Under the pieces are notes generated by a model. It was not told the origin of the DNA. It did no database searches and saw nothing but the letters and a program-made list of their open reading frames with translations. 64,000 nt of DNA from Candidatus Neomarinimicrobiota bacterium (GTDB lineage: Bacteria > Fidelibacterota > Marinisomatia > Marinisomatales > S15-B10): contig DTTI01000084.1 of the NCBI GenBank assembly GCA_012964825.1, positions 1 to 64,000 of the forward strand. The letters run 5' to 3'. The position numbers and the translations under genes are program-made. Positions 35,052 to 43,205 of the stretch are shown here, piece after piece; the stretch's first letter is position 1; the number at the start of each line of letters is the position of its first letter.

Positions 35052-36497
35052 TTATCCTTGGGCTCGCTTCGCCTTTGCTAAGGCCGACTTGGCTTTAGCC
35101 CGCAACACTCTGTCCCCTAGGCCATTGATAAGATCCATGTTGCCTTCCAGGGCGGCCCGAACGGCCTGATCTACGACCGTTTCAGGACCGTCTGAACCAG
35201 CAGGAGGAGTTGGGGAAGCTTCTTCTTGAGTTTCCGGAGCTAGTGGCTGGTCAGAAGTTTCAGAGACTTCTGGCATTATGCCGGTGCGTTTTGCCTTAAC
35301 CAGTGCAGATTTCACTTTCGATCTTAATACACGGTCTTTGATACTAGAGATAGCTTCTTCATCTCCACCCATGGCCTTTGCAACGTAGGTGTTGACGAGA
35401 GTCCCTTCATCTATTTTCTGAGTGGGTATTGATGGAGCAGCCGCCGGCTCAGCACCCAGCGGAAGCGTGTCAGGTGGAACTTCCGGACGTTCACCGGTGC
35501 GTTTTGCTTTTGTAAGTGCTGATTTCACCTTTGAGCGAAAGACACGATCGTTGATGGAATTAATGATATCTGTATCTCCATCTAGCCCCCTGAGGATGTA
35601 TTGATTGATTCGTATCTCCTCAGGGACCTCAACTGCAGGCGCTGATGGAGACGCCACACCTACTTGAGGAGCATCACCGGACAGGAATTGGTTGACCGCT
35701 TGTGTTGCATCAGGTGTTGTATTCGGAGGTTTTCCGACCCGCTTCGCTTTTATAAGACCGGATTTGGCCTTTCCGCGAACTACTTTTTCGGAAATGCTAT
35801 TGAGGATGTCCGTGCCGTCGCTGTAAGCTTTTGCAATAAGGGCATTGATAAAATTGTCATCAAAGACGAACTGAGGTACTCTCGCCGCATCTTCGGCAGT
35901 ATCTTCTTCATAATCGACCTTCGGCATTATGTTATTTAGATTTCTCAAAACTTCTTTTCCCCGCCAAGAAAACATGGCTGTTGTAAGAAAATTGAGGAGG
36001 CTATTGCTTGTGGCTGTGTAGGTTACCTCAACACAGTTTTTATAAGGGTGAAGATTGAACGTTACTAATTCTCTGTTTAGTGGAAAAAAGCGCATCTCCA
36101 TGGCAAGTTTGTTAGGAGGGTCAATTGAGACAAAACGGCAGCTGTTATAGGGTGCCCCAAAAAAAGGCTGAATTTTAAACCGGCTTCCAACTTCCATTTT
36201 GTATTTCAAAAGGGAATGTTTATGTGCCCATCGTTTTGTGTTCTCATTTGTTACACGCAAGCGATGCACCCATGGATACCATGTTTTGTAATTAGCCATA
36301 TCAGTAAGAGTATGCCAGAGGATCTCGGGATCAGACTCAATATCCAGAGTGGCGGTTGCTATAGCTTGCCGGCGGGCATATTCAGTGGAGTAATCAAGGT
36401 CGAGATGCTGATTCGCCCCCGTGCTTCGAACAAAATAGTAGATAAGGAATAAAAGAGAGATGGTAGCCGCACCTACCGCCATATTCTTCTCCAACAC
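35052..36497 (-). CDS. Membrane-anchored SRPBCC protein with four basic repeats
   Basis: The 481-residue protein has a signal anchor (about 6-25; a start at Met6 is possible). An SRPBCC/polyketide cyclase-like domain follows (about 40-180, with the WHTLTDMANYKTWYPWV first-helix motif). The second half holds four copies of a roughly 40-residue unit: residues 215-255, 296-335, 366-406 and 440-480. Each has a core like INSINDRVFRSKVKSALTKAKR, and proline/alanine/acidic linkers separate them. The repeat is not a family I recognise. SRPBCC domains bind hydrophobic ligands; the lysine-rich repeats could bind a polymer or membrane surface. It is convergent with the TAXI-like gene and divergent from the symporter. 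Confidence 0.75.
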   Translation of the reverse strand: MLEKNMAVGAATISLLFLIYYFVRSTGANQHLDLDYSTEYARRQAIATATLDIESDPEILWHTLTDMANYKTWYPWVHRLRVTNENTKRWAHKHSLLKYKMEVGSRFKIQPFFGAPYNSCRFVSIDPPNKLAMEMRFFPLNRELVTFNLHPYKNCVEVTYTATSNSLLNFLTTAMFSWRGKEVLRNLNNIMPKVDYEEDTAEDAARVPQFVFDDNFINALIAKAYSDGTDILNSISEKVVRGKAKSGLIKAKRVGKPPNTTPDATQAVNQFLSGDAPQVGVASPSAPAVEVPEEIRINQYILRGLDGDTDIINSINDRVFRSKVKSALTKAKRTGERPEVPPDTLPLGAEPAAAPSIPTQKIDEGTLVNTYVAKAMGGDEEAISSIKDRVLRSKVKSALVKAKRTGIMPEVSETSDQPLAPETQEEASPTPPAGSDGPETVVDQAVRAALEGNMDLINGLGDRVLRAKAKSALAKAKRAQG

Positions 36498-36585
36498 AGA
36501 TTCTTCACAATATTTTCCTTAACAAAGAAGGTAAATCTAATATTCATCATGCCCTTTCTGGTATCACTTTGTCCTTAAGAAAATC

Positions 36586-36614
36586 TTGACTCTTTTTCTA
36601 GCATCAGGTAGAAT
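36586..36614 (+). promoter_or_regulatory. Sigma70-type promoter for the sodium:solute symporter
   Basis: TTGACT (36586-36591) and TAGAAT (36609-36614) are separated by 17 bp. They are followed by GGGGAGA as ribosome-binding site 7 bp before the ATG at 36645. Confidence 0.55.
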
Positions 36615-36644
36615 CACTTATACTTCTTCGGGGAGAAACTCAAT

Positions 36645-38525
36645 ATGGACTCAAAACTTCTGTGGCTTACTATATTTGTGAGTGTTTACTGGGCCTATTG
36701 TTTGTTTTGGGGTTTTAAGGGTGCCCGAAGCGCCCGGACTTCTTCAGACTATTTTCTGGCCGGCCGGTCCATTGGCATTTGGGTCTTTGTCTTGGCTGCA
36801 ACGGCCACCAGCTTTAGTGGTTGGACTTTTGTGGGTCACCCCGGGAAAATATTTACAGATGGGCTTCCTTATGCGTTTGCTTCCTTCTATGCTTTAACAA
36901 TTCCGTTTACAGGAGTCCTTTTTCTGCGTCGGCAGTGGGTTCTTGGTCGGGCGTTTAAATACATTACTCCTGGTGAGATGTACAGTGACTATTATGGCGG
37001 TAATGCAATTAGGATGCTTACTGTTCTGGTCGCGCTTTTGTTCAGCGTCCCCTATCTCGGTGTTCAGTTGAGAGCTTCTGGAGATTTGTTTAATGTAGTT
37101 ACTGACGGTCTAGTGAGTGCGAACTTTGGTATGTTTGCCTTGTCTACCGTGGTTGTTATATATGTGGCATCGGGGGGATTGAGATCTGTGGCTTACGTCG
37201 ACTGCGTTCAGTGTATTTTGTTGGCGTTGGGAATATGCATTTTGGGTGGTTTGGCGATCCATTTTTCAGGTGGCTGGTCTGGCTTTGTTGCCGGCATGGC
37301 GGAACATGTAAAAGGCGATTTGACTTCTAATAGTAACTTAACACCGGCTGGACACTCCCCCATTGTTGCCATCCCTGGCAGTATTCAGATGGTGTCGGCC
37401 GGTAGCAAAGCTGCGGGAGGGACATGGACAGGTATTATGTGTATGACATACATGTTTGCCCTTATGGGGATTCAATCGTCACCGGCGTTTTCCATGTGGG
37501 CCTTCGCGAACAAAACTAGCAAACCATTTCGCTGGCAGCAGGTAGCTGCATCATCAGTAGTAATTGGTATAATTCTTTTTACCTTTACAATTTTCCAAGG
37601 AGTTGGGGGTCACGTGCTCATCGCTAACGGCACACTCGAAAGTGCGAACGACAAGAATCTAGTTCCTCAGCTCATTAATCTTATTTCTGACTCATCACCA
37701 TGGCTGATGGGACTGCTTACTGTTTGTGCACTTGCAGCCATGCAGAGTACTGGCGCAGCTTATATGTCCACCTTTAGCGCAATGGTGACAAGAGATATAT
37801 ATAAAAGATATGTGGCGCCAGGCGCGACTGATTCTGTACAAAAGAGGGTAGGCCGCATTACAGTTGTCCTTGTGGCAGGAGCCGCACTGGTAGTGGCTGC
37901 AAAATCGACTTCAGCCATCGTCATGCTTGGCGGTCTTGCTGTTGCATATGGTTTTCAGATGTATCCAGCACTCATGGGTGTTTGTTATTTCCCATGGTTT
38001 ACGAGAAAAGGTGTGGTGGCTGGATTGGTGGCGGGGTTGGTGGCTGTTACGCTAACAGACCGAACCTCAGCATGGTTTGGATTACCTTGGGGGGCCTATC
38101 CACTTACGATCCACAGTGCAGGATGGGGAATTCTCTTTAATCTCGCTATTGCCGTGATTGTATCAAAAATGACCAACAAAGACCCGAAAGAAAAGGAGGC
38201 AAAGGAAAAACGGCACAAATTCCTTCAATTAGTGTCAGGAATTTCACCCGCTCAAAAGAGAAAGGTTTCGTTGGCGTGGATATTAACAATCATATGGTTT
38301 TTGGTTGGTTTTGGACCGTTTGCAACGATTGGTAACACACTCTTTTCTAACCCAAATAGCCCAGCCACATGGGTACCGTTTGGCCTGCCGTCACTTTGGG
38401 TGTGGCAACTCCTTTTTTTGGTATATGGAATATTTGTTATGTGGTTTCTGGCGTTTAAGGTGGGGTTGTCTGAGCCGGTGGAGCCGGACAAAGTTGAAAG
38501 GCTACACAAGGAATACTTTAGCTGA
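36645..38525 (+). CDS. Sodium:solute symporter (SSS family)
   Basis: The 626-residue protein has about 13-14 hydrophobic segments, with SSS hallmarks. These are SSDYFLAGRSIGIWVF in helix 1-2, the ATATSFSGWTFVGHPG unwound region, GGLRSVAYVDCVQCILL, and a later AAMQSTGAAYMSTFSAMVTRDIY. It couples sodium entry to uptake of an organic solute. The long size recalls the proline/pantothenate and the larger SSS branches, but the substrate cannot be named. It has its own promoter and ribosome-binding site. Confidence 0.92.
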   Translation: MDSKLLWLTIFVSVYWAYCLFWGFKGARSARTSSDYFLAGRSIGIWVFVLAATATSFSGWTFVGHPGKIFTDGLPYAFASFYALTIPFTGVLFLRRQWVLGRAFKYITPGEMYSDYYGGNAIRMLTVLVALLFSVPYLGVQLRASGDLFNVVTDGLVSANFGMFALSTVVVIYVASGGLRSVAYVDCVQCILLALGICILGGLAIHFSGGWSGFVAGMAEHVKGDLTSNSNLTPAGHSPIVAIPGSIQMVSAGSKAAGGTWTGIMCMTYMFALMGIQSSPAFSMWAFANKTSKPFRWQQVAASSVVIGIILFTFTIFQGVGGHVLIANGTLESANDKNLVPQLINLISDSSPWLMGLLTVCALAAMQSTGAAYMSTFSAMVTRDIYKRYVAPGATDSVQKRVGRITVVLVAGAALVVAAKSTSAIVMLGGLAVAYGFQMYPALMGVCYFPWFTRKGVVAGLVAGLVAVTLTDRTSAWFGLPWGAYPLTIHSAGWGILFNLAIAVIVSKMTNKDPKEKEAKEKRHKFLQLVSGISPAQKRKVSLAWILTIIWFLVGFGPFATIGNTLFSNPNSPATWVPFGLPSLWVWQLLFLVYGIFVMWFLAFKVGLSEPVEPDKVERLHKEYFS

Positions 38526-38544
38526 ATTTCTTAATATTAACCGT

Positions 38545-39540
38545 TTAAGCAAAAACAGGCGGTGAAGCTCTCTGTTCAGTTTTTGCTAGAGAAACTAATT
38601 CTAGTTGCATCTCGTCTAATCCTTGGGCAGTAACAAGAGCCTGTCGGAACTTGGCCGCGCCGGGAAATCCTCTGATGTACCACCCAAAATGTTTCCTCAT
38701 AAGATTCATTCCCCAGTGCTCGCCCCTATTTTCAAGAAGAAGGTCGAAATGTCGTTGGCACATTTCGACGCGCTCAGAAACAGTGCACTTTTCAGGCAGT
38801 GGTTCTCCCCTCAACAGGGCAAGAGTCTCTCTGAAAAACCAAGGATTACCAAGAGCACCACGCCCCACCATGACAGCATCACACCCAGTGTCCTCAAACA
38901 TTGAAAGCACATGCTTGGGGGTTGAAACATCACCGTTACCAATGACAGGAATAGAGACTGTTTGTTTTAGTTCCTTAATTAAGGACCAGTCAGCTTGACC
39001 AAGGTAGGATTGGACGGTTGTACGTGGGTGCAAGGTAATGGCTTTAATCCCGATCTTCTCCAGGCGCTCTCCTGCTTCAGGAGTCACGATCGACTCCTGG
39101 TTCCAACCGGAACGCATCTTTACTGTCACAGGGACGTCTGGGACAGATTCAACCACACTCGTCGTTATCTCATCCATTAGACAGAGGTCCTTTAAAGCTG
39201 CTGAACCAGCGCCTCGTTTTGTTACCTTCGGTACAGGACACCCATAATTGATATCAAGAATGTCAGGTCTGAAATTGTCAACCACGAAACGGGCGGCTTG
39301 AGCCATGACCTCCGGCGAGCTTCCGAACATTTGAATACCGATGGGCCGCTCTTCTTCATGGAAATGGATCAGGTCTAAAGTTTTCTGGTTTTCACGGATA
39401 ATACCGTCAGCAGAGACAAACTCAGAATAGACCACGCCAGCTCCCATCTCCTTGCAGAGGATTCGAAAAGCATAGTCTGTAACCCCAGCCATGGGCGCTA
39501 AAAAAACAGGAGATTCGATCTTTACTGAACCGATTTTCAT
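38545..39540 (-). CDS. dusB: tRNA-dihydrouridine synthase, DusB type
   Basis: The 331-residue protein has an FMN-binding TIM barrel beginning PVFLAPMAGVTDYAFR. Its catalytic Cys101 is in DINYGCPVPKV, followed by KRGAGSA and the VMVGRGALGNPWF block. It reduces uridine in the tRNA D-loop using FMN and NADPH. A short C-terminal helical domain binds tRNA. It is convergent with the symporter gene (19 bp apart) and divergent from sodC. Confidence 0.95.
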   Translation of the reverse strand: MKIGSVKIESPVFLAPMAGVTDYAFRILCKEMGAGVVYSEFVSADGIIRENQKTLDLIHFHEEERPIGIQMFGSSPEVMAQAARFVVDNFRPDILDINYGCPVPKVTKRGAGSAALKDLCLMDEITTSVVESVPDVPVTVKMRSGWNQESIVTPEAGERLEKIGIKAITLHPRTTVQSYLGQADWSLIKELKQTVSIPVIGNGDVSTPKHVLSMFEDTGCDAVMVGRGALGNPWFFRETLALLRGEPLPEKCTVSERVEMCQRHFDLLLENRGEHWGMNLMRKHFGWYIRGFPGAAKFRQALVTAQGLDEMQLELVSLAKTEQRASPPVFA

Positions 39541-39615
39541 TGACGCAAAGAATTTACATTTTCCTTACTGTCCGATCTGCCCTAAACTTATATCAAGACT
39601 CGAGGTTGATTTAAT

Positions 39616-40176
39616 ATGAAAAATGCGATTTATTGCTATTTTTTGGCCCTGGTTATTGGTTTAGCATTTCTTTTTTCGAGCTGCTCCAGTCAAAACAATG
39701 AAATTTATCGTGCTCGTGCAGATATTACCGGAGCTGAAGGATCAGGCGTTTCCGGATATGCCGAATTTGTACAGAGTAGTAAAGGGGTGGTTCCAACAGT
39801 TCTTGTCACCCTGGAAGTGACTGGCTTGGAGCCTGGCTCGGTCCACGGCTGTCACATCCATGAGAACGGCACTTGTGAACCAACCTTTGGTGCAGCGGGG
39901 GGGCACCTGGATCCTGGACCATATGGAATGTCTAATCCAGACGCGAACCACCCATTCCACATGGGTGATCTGCCAAATCTTGTGGCCAACGAGAATGGTG
40001 TGGCGAGATTTGAACACCGAACCAGCCGAGTCACACTTTCTGACGGACCACTTACTCTTTTTGACGGCAATGGAAGTGCCATCATTGTTCATGTAGACCC
40101 TGATCTGGGGACAACCGGACAGAAGGGAGGCGCTGGCGGGGCAAGACTGGCGTGTGGCACTATCCAAAAGCGCTGA
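39616..40176 (+). CDS. sodC: Cu/Zn superoxide dismutase lipoprotein
   Basis: The 186-residue protein starts with a lipoprotein signal ending in FLFSSC. The copper ligands are in GCHIHENGTC and VHVDPDLG, and the bridging and zinc ligands are in GGHLDP and HPFHMGDLPNL. The structural cysteines of the disulphide are in ENGTC and RLACG. It dismutates superoxide in the periplasm or at the outer membrane. SodC implies at least intermittent oxygen exposure, alongside the fumarate reductase genes at the window end. Confidence 0.95.
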   Translation: MKNAIYCYFLALVIGLAFLFSSCSSQNNEIYRARADITGAEGSGVSGYAEFVQSSKGVVPTVLVTLEVTGLEPGSVHGCHIHENGTCEPTFGAAGGHLDPGPYGMSNPDANHPFHMGDLPNLVANENGVARFEHRTSRVTLSDGPLTLFDGNGSAIIVHVDPDLGTTGQKGGAGGARLACGTIQKR

Positions 40177-40228
40177 ATTAACGGAACAAACACACACCTC
40201 TTTCTCAGAAAAGTTTTAGTTTCTCCCT

Positions 40229-40894
40229 GTGAAATATGAGATACAGCTATTCTTTAGCCTGACCTTTGTTGTGTCAATAAGTACTGGTCAAAATCTGCAA
40301 ATTCACTATGACTTTGCTGAAGACCGCAGATATTTTACTTCGACGCTCGAGATGTATAAACCAGATGAAAAGGGAGCTACCTTCTGGTTTGTCGATTTTG
40401 AATATAACCAGCCAGGAAATAAAAGTGCTTCAGTGGGATATTGGGAATTCGCTCGTTATATGAACCTGTCATTCATGGAAGGACTCTCTGGCACTATTCA
40501 GTTTAATGACGGCGTGTCGCGATGGGGGCCGTTGGGCCATGTCTGGCTTACCGGAATTACCTACCCTGTTGATTTGAAAACCACCACAGTTTCAACAGAA
40601 TTGCTCTATCGTGCTGCCTATGGTTCTAAATCACACGATGGGCAGTTGACGTTTGTATTCTATGTCCCACTGCTAAACGGGAAAGCTCACCTGACGGGCT
40701 ACGCGGACATCTGGACTCAAGACAGATTTGATGATGAGGGTAAAGAAACGGCAGTTATGAGTCAGCCGCAATTATGGTATGCTGTTTCTTCCAAACTTTA
40801 TGTTGGCGGTGAGGCACGAATTACGAAAAACTTTTTACCGAAGGATGGTTGGCAATTCTATGCGACTTTCGCGTTAAAATGGGACATGGAGTAA
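40229..40894 (+). CDS. DUF5020-family outer-membrane-type protein
   Basis: The 221-residue protein (GTG start) has a signal peptide ending around STGQN. It then matches the DUF5020 pattern: LQIHYDFAEDRRYFTSTLEMYKP, FWFVDFEYN, a GYWEFARYMN strand and amphipathic strands to a terminal FALKWDM. The alternating hydrophobic strands and aromatic ends suggest a small outer-membrane beta-barrel with some resemblance to Tsx-like channels. The function is unknown. It follows sodC by 52 bp and may share its transcript. Confidence 0.75.
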   Translation: MKYEIQLFFSLTFVVSISTGQNLQIHYDFAEDRRYFTSTLEMYKPDEKGATFWFVDFEYNQPGNKSASVGYWEFARYMNLSFMEGLSGTIQFNDGVSRWGPLGHVWLTGITYPVDLKTTTVSTELLYRAAYGSKSHDGQLTFVFYVPLLNGKAHLTGYADIWTQDRFDDEGKETAVMSQPQLWYAVSSKLYVGGEARITKNFLPKDGWQFYATFALKWDME

Positions 40895-40914
40895 ATGTGC
40901 CTGAAGCCACCTAA

Positions 40915-43071
40915 TTACTGACCAGCTGATACTACCACGGCATTTAGCAGAGTTTTTTGAACTCTTTGCAGCGATTGTTCTAAAACCACCATCATTTTCT
41001 GGGCTTCGCGGGTGTCACCCTTTTCAATTGCCTCACGGACCCCTGGTAGCGTCTTTACGCCGTATCCCGTATAAAACCCGGGTGCGTAGATTTGGTGTCT
41101 GAACCAGGGCCTCCCAGGCAAACCACCGTTATCAGTAAAATTTTCTTCAGCCAAAAGAAGATAGCGGTTCACTTCTTTAATCAGTGCTCTATTGGCCCCA
41201 GGATTGCTTAGTAGCAGTTCGATCTGGTTGTTCAAAACTAGTGATGTAGCGTGGAGTATTTCGGTGCTCTTCCGTAATGAGGAAAAATTAAGGTGCTTAG
41301 CCACGTTTCTATCTTCACTTTCTTTCTCAACCTCATCAATGTATTGGTGAATGGTTTCCGCAGTGCTGGAATAATCGAAAGGATAAACAGTGCTGTTTGC
41401 CATTCTTAGAAGGAATTTTGCAACAAGGTCGGTTAAAGCTATTCCGTACACAAAACCGGGATCACCGTATTGGGTGAAAAACCAATGAGTGTCATAGCGG
41501 GAATGATAAATACCATTTCCCGACCCAAAACCGAGGTTGATTGAAGGAATTCCCAAATGATCAAGAAAAACAGTATAGTCACTTCCCGATCCAAGGGCCC
41601 CCAGCCTCACATTTTCATAACCATTATGCTTTATTAGGCGGTTTTCATTTGAATTTTCTTTCCAAGAGTCATACACAGTTCCCTGACTTCCCGGCATATT
41701 AATATCTTTTGTTAACTGGTTTATAAATGGTTGAAGAGAATGAACACCACTGGCACTGAAATTTCCAGCTGTGTAGCTTTCTCGGTTTAAATAAACAACA
41801 ACGTTATTCTTTAATGTTTCTGCGAATTCTTCACCATACTCCACAGATCCGATCAACCCATATTCTTCTCCGTCCCAACTAGCAATCGCGATTGAACGTT
41901 TGGGCCTATATCCTTTTTCTGCAAGATCGCCTAGTAGCTTCCCAGTCTCAAGCAGAACAGTGGCGCCGCTTATAGGATCACGACCGCCGAAAGTCCATGC
42001 ATCACGGTGACTGCCCACCATCACGATTTTTTCAGGCTCCTCACTTCCTCTCAAAATTCCAATGACATTCATTATAGTTCGGAGGGACCAATCGGATTTT
42101 AATTTCATACGGACTTCAGCGGGACCCGGACCTATATGATATGTAATAGCTAAGCCACCTTTCCAGGAATCGGGTGCGATAGGCCCTTCAATATTCCTTA
42201 ATATTGGCAGGGCATCCCCGTAAGAAATAGGTAAAACGGGGATTTTTTGTAGAGTAGGGACTTTATCAAGCGGAAGCCTTTTAACATCTCCTTTCGCAGC
42301 TTGAAAGGGGGTTAGGGGGTCGCCGGGGTAAGTGGGCATATCCATTACGGATCCCCTCTGAACACCCCATTCGGGACGCCATTTTCCCTTTGGCATGACT
42401 TCTCCTTGAACAAAACCGTCGTCTTCTGGATCAGAATAGATTAGACAGCCGATAGCTCCATGCTCTGAAGCTATCTTTGGTTTAATCCCTCGCCAACTTC
42501 GACCGTATTTTGCCAGAACAATTTTTCCCCGTACGGAAACACCTAAAGAATCCAACACTTTATAGTCTTCAGGCAGACCATAGTTGACGAATACGATTTC
42601 ACCGGTTATGTCTCCATCAGCAGCATAAGCGTTATAAGGAGGCAAAACGCCATCTTTGGTTAAATCTTGGTCTTCATCGTAGGGTGGTTCGACTAGTTTT
42701 AACTCATATCGCTCAGGTGAAATGAGGGTAACTGAACGTTCTATCGGACGGGGAAGAAGCACCTCGTAATGGGAAGTTTGAACTTCATCGAAGCCAAATT
42801 CTTTCAGTTTTTCGGCGTAGTAGTGTCCGATTTTGATATTGGCTTCAGTTCCAGCGTGATGGGGCTCAGCTGTCATGATAAGGTGATATTCGTTCATACG
42901 TTTGGGCAGCGCCACACCTAGGCGACGCTCCAAAGTCAATTCATCTGATGCTCCCTTTGAGTTAAAACCAAGAAGCTGCTTTTCTTTAGCCCCTGACAAA
43001 GAATTCAACATTATCAGGCAGACAACCACACTTTTTAAAATGCTCGTTCTCATCGCTCCCCCCTTTTTCAT
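40915..43071 (-). CDS. M28 glutamate-carboxypeptidase-II-like peptidase
   Basis: The 718-residue protein has a signal peptide (a start at Met7, 43053, is equally possible). It shows the PSMA/transferrin-receptor architecture: a PA domain (about 150-340), an M28 peptidase domain (about 345-570) and a TfR-dimerisation-like C-terminus. Zinc-site residues are seen in GSHRDAWTFGGRDPISGA and WDGEEYGLIGS, and the final His in GIYHSRYDT. The Asp that follows YxN in relatives is replaced by Glu in VYLNRESYTAGN. It probably removes C-terminal acidic residues from peptides in the periplasm. It is the second large M28 peptidase in the window. Confidence 0.9.
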   Translation of the reverse strand: MKKGGAMRTSILKSVVVCLIMLNSLSGAKEKQLLGFNSKGASDELTLERRLGVALPKRMNEYHLIMTAEPHHAGTEANIKIGHYYAEKLKEFGFDEVQTSHYEVLLPRPIERSVTLISPERYELKLVEPPYDEDQDLTKDGVLPPYNAYAADGDITGEIVFVNYGLPEDYKVLDSLGVSVRGKIVLAKYGRSWRGIKPKIASEHGAIGCLIYSDPEDDGFVQGEVMPKGKWRPEWGVQRGSVMDMPTYPGDPLTPFQAAKGDVKRLPLDKVPTLQKIPVLPISYGDALPILRNIEGPIAPDSWKGGLAITYHIGPGPAEVRMKLKSDWSLRTIMNVIGILRGSEEPEKIVMVGSHRDAWTFGGRDPISGATVLLETGKLLGDLAEKGYRPKRSIAIASWDGEEYGLIGSVEYGEEFAETLKNNVVVYLNRESYTAGNFSASGVHSLQPFINQLTKDINMPGSQGTVYDSWKENSNENRLIKHNGYENVRLGALGSGSDYTVFLDHLGIPSINLGFGSGNGIYHSRYDTHWFFTQYGDPGFVYGIALTDLVAKFLLRMANSTVYPFDYSSTAETIHQYIDEVEKESEDRNVAKHLNFSSLRKSTEILHATSLVLNNQIELLLSNPGANRALIKEVNRYLLLAEENFTDNGGLPGRPWFRHQIYAPGFYTGYGVKTLPGVREAIEKGDTREAQKMMVVLEQSLQRVQKTLLNAVVVSAGQ

Positions 43072-43205
43072 CTAACTAGAAACTTTACTTATTTTCTTAA
43101 ACCCCAGATAAGTTACATTATTAAAATGAAAGAATCTTAACCATCCTCCTCTAGGATGAGACTTTTTAATACGGGGCAAAAGAAAAGGCAAGGATTGTTC
43201 CATAC

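Noticed and set aside
43142-43163. CATCCT-CCTCT-AGGATG hairpin followed by a T-run on the plus strand
   Set aside because: No plus-strand gene ends nearby, and on the minus strand, where the SulP gene ends, no T-run follows it.
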